A DNA stretch of 64,000 bases from Pogostemon cablin. Its lineage: Eukaryota; Streptophyta; Magnoliopsida; Lamiales; Lamiaceae. Where the stretch lies: assembly GCA_023678885.1 (NCBI GenBank), contig CM042982.1, positions 5,642,001 to 5,706,000 of the forward strand, written 5' to 3'. The position numbers were made by a program, and so were the translations under genes. Shown here piece after piece: positions 21,721 to 33,462 of this stretch. The notes under the pieces are model-generated. The model was not told where the DNA came from. It was given only the letters and a program-made list of their open reading frames with translations, and did no database searches. Within the stretch, counting starts at the first letter, position 1; every line of letters begins with the position of its first letter.

Positions 21721-23434
21721 CCCATCTATGTAATTTCAATAAAGTTTTTCTCCACACACGATATTGCTGTGGCAACATGGTGCTTCGATTGACTAGATTG
21801 AAGGTTTACTAGACTAATTAAATAAATATTAAAATATTTAATTTAATTAAACGACATTTAATGTCTCCCCAATTTAATTTAATTTTATTTCACTAACCAA
21901 ATAGGAATATTAGATGATTCATACCAACTTAAAAAATAATGAAAGATTTCTTTACTTAATTAGGGATTCCAAAATTCCAATTAAATTAGGTAAATATCCT
22001 TTACTAACAATTAATTTAATACTATGAAGTATTATTGACCTTCTGAAAAATGCTCTTAATAGAGCATACACATAATAATCACTAGAATTAAAGGTGACAA
22101 TTGCTATTAGAATGGATTGAACAAATCATTAATTAATATTAATAAACTTAAATTACCAATGTAATCGAATTCATACAATCATAAGCCTATCAATTATAGG
22201 CCAAGCATGCATTACCAATTTACCACTCCGAAGGTCATATGCATATACATAATTTATCAATAATTGATTATGAATTCCAAATATAACAGAAGCCCATTCC
22301 CCAATTTTAGACGGTGTCATGATATTTTCATGGCCTAATCATATTCAAATGAATTATCATGCCAATCTTTCAAACACAATTATCAAATTTCGAATATCCT
22401 TTTGTAAACAAGAACCACATGTTTGCAATATTATCAACTAAAATGTGACTGTCCATGCTTAATATATATAGGAAATATGTAATCATCATGACTAATTAAA
22501 AAAAAAAGTCCAAATGAGGTGTCTTATTACATGCCAAATGTATTAATAATTAATTACTTAATAGCCATCAATAAATAATTAAAAGACATTTGAAAATAAA
22601 TGTCAAGATGACAAAACTTAATCCAAATGGCAAGTCTTTCAATAAATGATAATGTGCCCCTAAACAGATCATTCAGTGATTCCTTACCATTAATAATAAA
22701 ATATCCATAACGATAAAATTCAAGAATAGGTACAATAATCAAATTCCGTAATTAATCATGATATCAAGGGCCATTAATATAAGCATCTAAATCATTTCAA
22801 GCAATTATAATCCCAAGCCATAACCACATCATGATTTTCGAAATAATTAAATATGTAAGCACATATCTACAAATCCATAATAATCACATAATAGTAAATA
22901 AAATTATGTGATTTATTGAAAATTTCTCCAGCAAATAAGCCATTTACCAAAAATTAATCATTAAAATAATAGATAATGACCCGATGCATTACTTGTTAAT
23001 AGCCGAATGCCTTTGATGATAGCGACAGAGATTCTAATTTTCAAGTCATTGATTTATTTGATAATGAACAACAAAACATTATGCAGTCAATAAAATTGAA
23101 GTAGAGATTAACTCATATGTATAAATATTCGATCAGAAGCCATATGTACATATTCCATGATGTTCGACATTAATTTATTAATGAGTATTCCTTCCATTCA
23201 CATATGAACACGAACAAAATTAATGTGCACGAATATTAATAACAAATACACCCAAACATAGGCATATTCAAATTCCTAAATCTGAATTTGTCAACTGCAA
23301 TTCCACTTTAAATATTTACATGCGATTCATCTTAATCCCAAGTGATCAAAACACTATATATTAAATCAATAATTTAATATGATTAACACACATTAATCTC
23401 CGAAAATCATAAATAGAGTGACTCTGATACCACT

Positions 23435-23891
23435 TGTTAGAAATTAATCCATGAAACTTAACCCAATTATGATTAACGAGATCTAAACCATAAAGTAGAA
23501 GCGTACCTGATCCAATGAGTCTCTAGGCGGAACACGAACTCAGGATCAGTGGTTATATGACCTTCCTCAACCAAGCCCTCCTAATTCCTTTATGGGGACC
23601 GTAGTAATCCCTCCCGATGGGGAGAAGGGAAGATCATGTGCGGCTTAGTATATTGGGGACCATAATCGGGAGCCTTTATATACTACTTGACTAGACCACC
23701 CATAATCACCTAATCATGTAGTATTGAGTATCTACTCAATAAACTCATATCATTTATTATTATAGCCTATGTACCTTTAACCTTAATTGGATCACTTAAT
23801 TAAGTCCATAATATAATTGAATAACTAATATAATTGTATAATAATATATTGCCCACAATTAGATTATAATGAAAATTAATAATTTCCAATA
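23435..23891 (-). repeat. 5' LTR of the copia element
   Basis: 457 bp. Begins TGTTAGAAATT and ends TTTCCAATA, so one terminal base has mutated from CA. It carries a few extra bases (CCCTCCCGATGGGG) compared with the other LTR. Confidence 0.95.
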
Positions 23892-23896
23892 ATTTG

Positions 23897-26100
23897 TACT
23901 CCACATGATTGCATTATAATGGTAAAAAACATCAATATTTTGATCATACAGTATCAAAAAGTATAAGGCAAAGTTTTCATACCTATTTTTTCCATACAAT
24001 TTTATAGAAATCCTATGTAACTAACATCGTTTAAACTTTTAAGTTATTCTTATCAACATTAATCAACAAATGCACAATATATTAAAACAAATTCTGCAAA
24101 AGAATTATAATGTGACTAATATATTATCAGGCAGAATAAGTGATAAAACTTTTTAATCGAGTAAATAACAGATGCACGAATACAAAATCTGTCTAATTCA
24201 TGTATTCAAATCTTTCCTAATGTTTTATGTAAATTCCTTTTTATTCCCTTTAATTGGCTTCCACACACGTTATTTTCACTAGTTGGTATAACATTATTTC
24301 ATGTTTCCAGATCTTTAATAATTAATATTTCAAATATAATTAATTAAAATTTTTATTTTTCAAAAGACTTATTACTTTTATATTGTGTTTTTCTAATTTT
24401 CTAATTATTAATATCAAGATTAGAAAAAGATTTTTTTTTTCAAAACTAAATTCCGGATTAGTGTTTTTTCGTTGGCCATTATTCTCAATAAAAAAATTTA
24501 TAAATTAAATGTCCGATGAACCTGACCTAACTAATTGCGTAGTAAACCAGATTAATATTATTGATTAATGAAGAAGATAAGATTAAGGTAATTAATGGGA
24601 GGCTAATGTAGGAGAAAAAAAAAGATGTGGCTTAAAAATGAAAAGAGATAAATTGGGATCCAGAGCAGTTTGCATTAGGTAACGACAGCTATTATCATAA
24701 TTATTTTTAGTCAGGTTTTGTTTCTCACAGAGACCACCTACTACAAATCATTGATCTCTTTCTCACAATAATTCCTTCTATATACTATTTAAATAAATAA
24801 ATTAAAAAAAAAAAATACATATATATATATATATATATATAAATTCTACTTTTATATTATTTGAAAAGAATAAGGCAAAAAAATTCTATGCTCTCGAATG
24901 CAAAACACTTTAAGTCCTTGCACTACAATTTACTAATAAAAGTATAATAATATATAATTATTTTTGTGACCCTATAATGTACGGGAATTTAAGTCAAGAA
25001 ATAATAGTCCATAATTTTATTTTAATGAAACATATTTCATGAGATTTTACAGCGGTAATTTTAAGGGTAAAGAATATATTAACATAAGTAACAGAAGTAC
25101 ATCATAAGGGTAAAGTAGTAGTATTATAAATAAATTGATAATAAAATTCTATAAAAGCAATATAACAAACTGTAAATAATTTGACTAATGAACTGTTAAT
25201 CTAAATATACGTAAATGTTTGTCAATTCCTAAATATTTATTCATGATTTTCTACCATAGCTTATGTAATAAAAATATAGAAAAGTAGAAAATAAAACATA
25301 AAATAATTATAATAAAGATTAATGTAGCATGACATAATCGAGGAGTATGATTTTGATAAATTTTGAATTCATATTTTAGGATTTACCAGAAAATGTATAA
25401 AAATGTGCTTATCCAAAAATAATTATCATCAACTCGCTAATTAATAGATATCACGCAGTATTATTATGACACAATACAGTCTATTTTATCAATATTTTTA
25501 CATTTTAAATAATTCAATCCATCAATAATTTACTTGTGTATAATTCCATTAAATCTTTTAATTTTATGTATTGGTGTGTGAAACAATTTATTTCAATAAA
25601 TTATTTTGATAATTTCATTTATAGGTTATAACAAAAAAAAAATCCCATATAAATATTAAAACGAGTTTGGCATGCTGGACCGATTCGCATGGCCCCATTA
25701 AAATTCATTCTAATCTCATACACCCACACTCACCTTAAAACCTTACTTCTACTATTCAATTTTAATTTTAATTTTAATTTTAATTTTTTAAAGATGTAAT
25801 CTCACAATTATTAATAAGATGCCTTTGCAGTATCTTTACAAAAGGAATAGTATACTCCATACCCCATCTATTCCATTTCAATAGTTACATTACCTTATTT
25901 TGCGAAGAAAAAATATATAAGATTTTAATGTATATAATATTATAATACATATTGTGAGTAGTTGTACTAATATTATATATGTGTTATGGAGATATATTAA
26001 TTGTTTTATGTGAATTTTATATACTAAAAAATGGAATATAACTATTAAAATTAGTCATCTAAATTAAAAATATTAAACTATTATGGATGATTTTTTATTT
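23897..26100. other. AT-rich spacer, no gene
   Basis: Contains a (TA)n run near 24820-24841 and about five (TTTTAA) units near 25758-25787. No coding potential. Confidence 0.5.
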
Positions 26101-26248
26101 GAGTAAGACTCTTGTGCCCCAGGGGACACCGTGCCATTGATCCCAAAACTCAATTTAAACCCCTAATAATATATACGATTAAATAGAATATAAAGGAGAG
26201 GGTTGGGGACACATTGTCCCCGGGAGCACTGAAGTTTTTTGCCTTTTT
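26101..26248. mobile_element. Small MITE with GTGCCCC/GGGGACA ends
   Basis: Left CTTGTGCCCCAGGGGACACC and right GGGGACACATTGTCCCCGGG are inverted relative to each other. It shares end style with 12438-12548. Confidence 0.55.
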
Positions 26249-26555
26249 ATTTTTTTATTTTTGTTAGCAGTGGTAAATTTTGGTACCACTTTGATTAACA
26301 AATAACAATAAGGATAGCGAGATATATTAATAAAAAAAATGGATTAAATATTTGTTTGTATAAAATACTAAGTATACAACAAAAATTATGGTAGGTGGGG
26401 CCGGAATATTAAGAAATAAAAAAACAGTATTTAAATTTCCTCTTAAATTATCATAAAAAGTAACTACGTATAAAAGGAGTCAATGTCAAGTGAACATCAC
26501 TAGTCATAAACCTAAAGAAAAATATTTGAAAACAAAAAAAATACACAAATTATAC

Positions 26556-26828
26556 TACTCCACGTATTGATGTGCGCGGAGATTAAGAAAATTTTATTTT
26601 TTAATGTATAAATTAAAAGAGAGAATATATATTTTAGTTAATTTAATGAAAAAGTTGTGTAAAGTTATTGGAAAATATGAAAAAGTGAGTATTATATTGG
26701 GATGTGTGTAAAAATTGAATATTATAATAATTTATTTTTTTACCAATTTTAGTAAAAGGGAAATGAGAAATACTTTGAGGGACGGATAAAAAAGGAAAAT
26801 GTGAAATACTTTGGAGACGGAAGGAGTA
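26556..26828. mobile_element. Stowaway MITE
   Basis: TA-CTCCACGTATTG to GGAGACGGAAGGAG-TA. The body (GCGCGGAGATTAAGAAAATT, GAGGGACGGATAAAAAAGG) is the reverse of the copy at 56476-56772. Confidence 0.8.
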
Positions 26829-27324
26829 TATATAAAGGAAAGAAACACTTATCTAAATCCAATTTATCTTGGGCTGTAATTTATCTAAATTACTCTTTAA
26901 AATTTTCTTATTAGAGTGATAGAAGTAATGAATAATTACTTTTTATTTGGTAGAATAAATTAGAGTACTATGGTAGTTAGATTGGTAGTTAGATTTGGAT
27001 GACTTATATTTAAAATTTCTGCGATTTAAAATTCAATTTCTAGATTTCTGTTCAGCTAAAGTAATCAAAAGTGTTTTTTTTCAACATCATAAACATATAA
27101 TTCCCTAAAGTTATTTTTTCTATGTATAAAATAAGAATGAGAATAAATATTCGTTAATTTAATAAAAAATAAAGTTGTTAAAATATGCTATAATGTTTTT
27201 TTAAACTAATTTTAATAACAGTAATTATAAAATACTTTGTGAGATAAAAAAAAAATATGAATAGTTTTAGAGTATACGCTAAAATGTGAAAATGTATAGC
27301 TTATCGACAAAAGAGAAAGTATAT
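26829..27324. other. AT-rich spacer
   Basis: No gene. Traces of further AT-rich MITE filler only. Confidence 0.4.
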
Positions 27325-27333
27325 TTTTTAAAA

Positions 27334-28282
27334 GGGCGACTATTTGCACTCTGAATTACTAAACGTACCTCATAAATATTCAATAAAAAATAATTTTCCT
27401 TATAAAATTTATATATGTTCGGTTGTAACTGAACAGAACAAAGAATTCATCTATTCTGTTCGGTAGCAACAACGGAACAGAACAAAGATTTCTGTTCGGT
27501 AGCAACAACCGAACAAAATAAATAATTCATCTATTTTGTTCGGTAGCAACAACTCAGAATAAAAAAATCCACCTATCTTATCTATTCGGTTGTAACAACA
27601 AACAGAACATGATTAATGATTTTTTTTTAATTCATATCTAAATAAATAAGATATTCTCATCTGTCTTCTCCATCAGATTGAACTCTCATCTGTCTTCTCC
27701 ATCAGATTGAACCACAGGTCAACAACCAATGAAATAAAGTGGCGCCCCCTTGTTGCCATTACTCAACTGAAAGCCTAAAACTCCAATTTATATGCTTTCC
27801 ACAAATTGTCCAACTTGCTTATCCGATTCTCACATTTATCGCTAATCAATTGTTTACAATTTTCCAATCCCTACACACAAATTCTCCCCATTATGCTACA
27901 AAATATTCTTCTCCATACACCATTCACATAAGCATGTAATTTCCAGTGCACTTAACTATTTCATATTGATTTTTTAATAGTGCTCAATTATAATTATCTT
28001 ATTTATTTAGATATAAATTAAAAAATCATTAATATTGTTCTGTTTCGTTGTTGCAACCGAACAGATAATATAAATAAATTTTTTATTCTGTTCGGTTGTT
28101 GCTACCAAACAGAATAGATAAATTCTTTATTCTGTTCTGTTGTTGCTACCAAACAGAATAGATGAATTATTTGTTCTGTATGATTGTTGCAACCGAACAT
28201 ATATAAGTTTTATAAGGACAATTATGTCTTATTGAATATTTATGGGATACGTTTAGTAATTCCGGGGTGTAAATAGACTCCC
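27334..28282. mobile_element. Long-TIR MULE with repeat-filled TIRs and foreign core
   Basis: Terminal inverted repeats of about 290-320 bp (27334-27655 and 27996-28282) begin GGGCGACTATTTGCACTCTG and, reversed, GGGAGTCTATTTACACCCCG. Perfect 9-bp target duplications TTTTTAAAA flank it (27325-27333 and 28283-28291). Each TIR contains several iterations of an imperfect palindrome such as TGTTCGGTAGCAACAACCG. The single-copy core 27656-27990 is less AT-rich and holds a 66-codon plus-strand frame (27739-27939) and a 27-bp tandem duplication (CTCATCTGTCTTCTCCATCA, about 27657-27710). This is the structure of a Pack-MULE. The source of the core is not recognised and no transposase is present. Confidence 0.9.
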
Positions 28283-28291
28283 TTTTTAAAA

Positions 28292-29091
28292 ATAAAATTT
28301 GATACCTTAGATATTTCGCGTATTTGAATACACAAGAAATTCAAATAATTTAAAATTAAAGATTTATAAATTAGAAAAAAGAAAGTAGATATTAATAAAG
28401 TAGAAAATAAATACATGGGATAAAAGTAGATAATATTGGAATGTTGAGTGTGGAGGTCACAAAATGGGTGCTGATAATTAAAAGTTAGGCATCTTTGCAC
28501 TTACCATTTTATGTCACAGTCGATATAATAAATTCTGACATTTCAATTAATATGAAATTCATAATTTGTATACCATTTCTACCTAAACTCGAATCACTTT
28601 ATTTACGTCTTACATAGTATTATTTAGAGTATTCTATTTCAACCACCATGAATTTTAATTATTATAAATATATATTATATATATACTATTTAGTACTTAC
28701 AATCAAATCAAATTAATTTTTTTCTTACCTGCATCACCAACGGTTCATCTTTAAGCTACGCATTATAAAATTTTAAAGTCTATAATTAACAAAAAAATAG
28801 GGTAAATTATAGACTTAAAAAAAATGCTATCAATTAATTCTTTTTCGTATTAAATGAAGATGAAAATATAATGAATAATGCTCTTTTAACATAAAACACA
28901 CGTCTTATTTACCAATGCAATGCAGTCCAACGTAGTATTCCCTCTGCTAGGAGGTTTTTCTCCTGTGAATCCGTATTGGTTTTATTAATATTATTTTTAG
29001 CATATGTAAAATTATTTTTACAGTGATCAATTATATCTTTTAAAATAGTATAAAATATTAGTACTAATTTTAATAGGAATATAAAAAATCG
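28292..29091. other. AT-rich spacer
   Basis: No gene seen. The open minus-strand frame 28240-28500 crosses the MULE end and is not credible. Confidence 0.45.
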
Positions 29092-29298
29092 TACTCCCTC
29101 CGTCCGCCACAAACGTATACATTTGTTTTATTATTTAATGTGTAGTAGATAGTTGTATTAGTGGAGTGTGTGAGTCTCATATATTAAATGTATTAGTGAT
29201 GTGTGTGGGTCCCATTTGTTTAAAAAAAAAATGTATACCTTTGGTGCGGACGACCAAAATAACAAAATGTATACCTTTTTCGGCGGACGGAGGGAGTA
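29092..29298. mobile_element. Stowaway MITE with TA TSD
   Basis: TA-CTCCCTCCGTCCGCC to GGCGGACGGAGGGAG-TA, well-preserved terminal inverted repeats. Confidence 0.92.
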
Positions 29299-30060
29299 AT
29301 ATATTAAAATTTTACAAGGGGTAATGTTATCTATTTAAAAAATAATAATTTATCACTCTAAATAGTAAATTTTCACGTACTAAAAAATAATATTATCAGA
29401 ATGCATGGTGAATTCGGGTGCAAGAAATAACACGAAAAATATTTTTTTCAAACAAATTTTATCATGTTGTGATATTTTTACGTTCATGATGAGATAAAGA
29501 ACTTCAAGAAAGAATAATAATTTATTACTTAAAAATAATTTTTCATATACCTATTACTAACGTGAGTGTACTGTAGGAATCACGAGAGAAAAGCTATATT
29601 AAAGCCTTAATGACTTATCTAAACATCTAAAATTAAGAGTAGTCTAAGTCATTTGCAATTCTAACAACTTTAAATTAAACCACCCACCTCATTGTAGAAT
29701 AAATTAAACAGTTGTATTTGCTATGTATGTGGTCCAATTTTTATTTGATATCATTTTTTATTTTTATAGTTGATTAATTGTCATTTATTATTGATAAACC
29801 AGTCACAGTTTATTCAATTTATTATGTAATCTGGCCTCCTTTTCACTTAAATAAATCCATTATGAACAAGATATATTGGCAATTTGCAGAGAATTATTTT
29901 GTTTACAAATACCCTATATGTAGACAAGAAAATTAATAAAATATAAAGCTCTTAAAATGAATGAGTGGGTAGTACCATTAACAGCGGGGACCTATTTGTT
30001 GGCTGGCTAAACTTATTTTCATATTTATATATAGATTTTATAATAAAATATTAAAATAGC
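29299..30060. other. AT-rich spacer
   Basis: No gene or classified repeat seen. Confidence 0.4.
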
Positions 30061-30705
30061 CTTAGGGGATGGCCTAACCGTGATAACTTAGGGTGATTCA
30101 GGTGAAATTTTCTAAGATCTTAGAATTAAAATCTGATTGTAAGATCAACAGATGTGAAGTCAATCACAGAGCGCAAAATTTTGGTTTAAAATGAGGTTCA
30201 CTGTTAGTGAATTCTTGTCTCCCCAAAATTAATTGGTCTATGGAACTTAAAATGAGGGTTACCGCCAGTGGACGATGAGTTTTGGATTTCCCCATATTAA
30301 TCGATCTACGGAGCTTAAAATGGGTGTCATTGAAGTGGACGGTAAATTCTAAACTCTCCTAAATTAGTCGTAGAACAACTATGGAGCCAGTGAATATAGA
30401 GCGCAAATCTCTGTTTTAAAATGGGGGGTTGTCTTTCCCAAATTTATTGTAGAATAATTGTGGGGCCAATTCATACTGAACGCAAAGCTCTGGCTTAAAA
30501 TGGAGGTCACCGTTAGTGGATGGGGTCACTTAAAATGAAGATTACTACTAGTGGATAGTAGGTTCTGGCCTCCCCAAAATTAATCGTAGAACAACTGTGG
30601 GCAAACTCATATAAAGCGCAAATCTTTGACTTAAATGGAGGTCACCACTAGTGAACGGTGGAACCTCCTCCAAATTAATTGGTGTACGGATCAAATACCA
30701 GTGCA
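30061..30705. repeat. Degenerate tandem array with SINE-like head
   Basis: The head GGGGATGGCCTAACCGTGAT resembles an RNA polymerase III A box (TGGCCTAACCG). It is followed by about seven variable units (35-103 bp) starting near 30189, 30248, 30314, 30416, 30495, 30530 and 30631. Units share TTAAAATGGAGGTCACC, TAGTGGACGGTG, CCTCCCCAAAATTAAT and AGAACAACTGTGG. No coding frame. I do not recognise the family. Confidence 0.7.
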
Positions 30706-30934
30706 TTAAAAAAAACTATGAAATTATGCTATTGAATTAATAAAAATTCAACTTTTTTATTTTTATTTTATTTTTTTAAATACGATGGTTAGTAATAATA
30801 GGCATCATTATTGTAGAATTATATATTGTAAGATAAATTATTGGTGTGTCGGGTTATTAATGGAATTTTGATGCCCTAATCAATTTTAATTAGGACAAAA
30901 ATTCCTTAAAACATGTACAATGTAGTGGGTTGTG

Positions 30935-30962
30935 TTTTTTTTTTTTTTTTTTTTTTTTTTTT
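30935..30962. repeat. Poly(T) run of about 28
   Basis: Uninterrupted T run. It could be the reversed tail of a retroposed sequence, but nothing recognisable abuts it. Confidence 0.9.
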
Positions 30963-30965
30963 ATC

Positions 30966-31699
30966 TATATATATGATTGATACTTAGTTTTAAGATTAAA
31001 TATCAATGAGTAATTCTTATTAAGAGAGTAATTCTTATGATTCAAATTTCATTTTATTTTTATGGTTTGCGCATATTACTCTCGTGTTTCATGACAGGTT
31101 TAGAAGTGTAGTTAATTTCCTAACTCATAATTAAATAGGAAGGATTTACATAAATTATATTTTACATGAAACAACCTCTTTCAATAGTTGTAATTAAATG
31201 ACATATTATCACTAGAGATATTAATATGGTTCTTTTCTGAATAGCTGGCATGTTTAATCTTAAAAATTGTAAGGTAAGATTTGCATATTTCGTGTTTTAT
31301 TTAAATAAGATTATTTTAAAATCGGACCGATTAGTCTACGGTCTTATAGGGCTAGTTGCAGATTAAAAGGATTGAACCTAGCCAATTAAAACTTTTAATT
31401 ACATATAATTAATTAATAATATACTCTCATTGTCCGTCACAAAGAGCACTGTTTTGTTATTTTAAGAGTTTCGTTTAAATGATACAAAAAATGTAATAGT
31501 TTTTTTTTTTAATCTCCAACCTGTTTAGCTTGAAGTTATTTAGAATTAGGGTTAGATCTATGCCCATTTAACATGAATTATTTAATCCACACCCATTTAA
31601 CTCGTGATTATATAGAAGAATTAGCATTAAAAAGTTAGGGTCAGTCCGTCTAATTTGCACCCATACAATATTTAAATTTAGTTAAAAGTGTTTTTTAAC
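30966..31699. other. AT-rich spacer with one Stowaway-like end
   Basis: TACTCTCATTGTCCGTCAC near 31423 resembles a single decayed Stowaway end. No gene. Confidence 0.4.
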
Positions 31700-32770
31700 A
31701 TTTTAGATTAGATAAACTTTTGTATGAGATCGTGAGATGATTTCTGTGAAAATAAATAAGAAATAATAATATTTTAATAAAATTTATAATTAATTATAAA
31801 AGCATAAAATAGTTATACTTTAGAAGGGCTGCCGCACCTTATGGCCCGATCTCGCACACAAGCGTGACCCTTTAGATAGAAAATAAAGATTTGTGTGAAA
31901 CCGTCTCATGAAAAAGTTTTTTTGTGAAATGAAAAAAGAAGTGATAATATTTTTAATAAGAAATAATATTCAATCGACAAAAAGTAATAAGAGTGAGATA
32001 AACTATTTTATGAACAATTTATAATATAAATAAAAAATATCAATAATTTTAAAAAAAAGTAACAACATTTTTTAATCAATTCCTCACATAATACGAACAG
32101 AATTGAACCTACTTTGGCAAATTTGAACCTTGTTTATTAAATTAAAATCTTATTTGAATTTATAATTCGTATTCATTTAATTATTAAACTAATTTGTTTG
32201 TTTGTGAACACATTCAATACAAAAATTGTTCTTAAATTAATGACCGAACATTAATTTGTTTTTAAACACAATTGTTCACTAACACTAAAGAAATAAATAG
32301 ATAGCAAAAACTTGTATGATACTTTTCTTCCGGGAGTCATTGTTTGAAACGAATAAGAAGTAATAACATTTATTAATATAATGTAATACTTAATTGATAA
32401 AAAGTAATGATAGTGTTATGAACTATTTCATTAATAATTTACAGTATAAATAAAAAGTGATACTAATATATTAAAAGAAAAGTAATAACACTTTAATTAA
32501 AAATGATAACTAATTTCGAAAGTGTAAAATAATTTCACCATGAGAAGGTTTACACAAGTCCTCACCAATAAATAAATAATAAAGACTAGTGTGAGACCGT
32601 TTCACGAAAATATACGAATAAAAAGTTAATATAACTTTCGTAATGAAAATTGATACCCAAGTAAAAAGTTAATATAACTTGAAAATTGATACCCAAATTA
32701 TAAAAGTAATGTATTTTTAATGAATATTATATTTTATCAATAAAATGTTTCTACTCTGTTTTTCGAATTA
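31700..32770. mobile_element. Cluster of about four GAGACGATC-type MITEs
   Basis: Repeated ends TTTTGTATGAGATCGTGAG (31712), TTTGTGTGAAACCGTCTCATG (31890), CTTGTATGATACTTTTC (32309) and AGTGTGAGACCGTTTCACG (32588), each followed by AAGTAATAACATTTTTAATA-type filler. Individual borders are not resolvable. Confidence 0.55.
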
Positions 32771-32821
32771 TTATATACACCACATAAAAGATATCACACG
32801 CAATCTTTTGCCAAAACTTAA

Positions 32822-33046
32822 TACTCCGTTTAGAACACATTATCCCTCCTTAGCATGTAAAGGAGTGTTTTTTTTCACGTGAATTAAGAAGTATAATTAT
32901 TTAATATGTAATGAGTGTGCGCCCCATATTTTAATTGTATTATTGAGAGTGTGTGTTCCATATGTTTAAAAAAGAAAATGAGACTCTTTGAATGTTACAC
33001 CTAAAATATAAAAAAAATGGACAATTTGAAGGAGACGGAGGGAGTA
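32822..33046. mobile_element. Stowaway MITE
   Basis: TA-CTCCGTTTAGAACAC to GGAGACGGAGGGAG-TA. The body (GTGAATTAAGAAGTATAATT, TGAGAGTGTGTG) is shared with 44330-45109 and 61736-61954. Confidence 0.8.
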
Positions 33047-33206
33047 CATATTTTTAATTATAGTATTTTAAAAAATAAATATTATATATGTAAACCTCCA
33101 TCCCAAATTACCATTAGGCATTTTCAATATTTCAAATTATAAGAGTTCCTCTTGATATTGCTAATAAGAGGAGGTAATTTTGCAAATAAGGGCAGGTGTG
33201 TCATTA

Positions 33207-33462
33207 TCAACAGTAGACCACATCTTCCAACTCCATTCGGCCCACCTCAACTGTCTGGAATCCTTCATGATACTCCTTAAATTGGTGTACATTAATTTTG
33301 AAACTCTTTTTAGAATTTATATTTTTTATTTCAACTGCACCATGAGAAAAAACATTAGTCACAATAAACGGATCAATCCAACAAGAACGCAACTTACCAG
33401 AAAATAATTTAAATTTTGAGTGGTAAAGTAAAACTTTTTGCCCAGTGCTAACTCCACATGAT
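33207..33462 (-). pseudogene. Ty3/gypsy integrase C-terminal fragment
   Basis: On the minus strand, GQKVLLYHSKFKLFSGKLRS runs into CWIDPFIVTNVFSHGAVEIK and then a further 35 or so residues to a stop. This matches the integrase C-terminal module of plant gypsy elements (KVLLYxSRLxLFPGKLxSRWxGPFxVxxVxxxGAVEI). It is an isolated fragment: no LTR, RT or RNase H lies beside it. Continued openness suggests modest age or chance. Confidence 0.85.

Larger units (their letters stand above)
18335..23891 (-). mobile_element. Complete, decayed Ty1/copia LTR retrotransposon with 5-bp TSD
   Basis: Two direct LTRs (18335-18788 and 23435-23891) bound a 4.6-kb interior. Flanks are perfect 5-bp duplications ATTTG (18330-18334 and 23892-23896). 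On the minus strand, TGGTATCAGAG (about 23421-23432) next to the right LTR is the initiator-methionine tRNA primer site typical of copia, and CAAGTGGGAGAT beside the left LTR is the polypurine tract. Integrase and reverse transcriptase traces are present but full of stops. The LTRs differ at about 25-30 positions by eye, roughly 6%, so the insertion is not recent. Autonomous activity is excluded. Confidence 0.95.
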
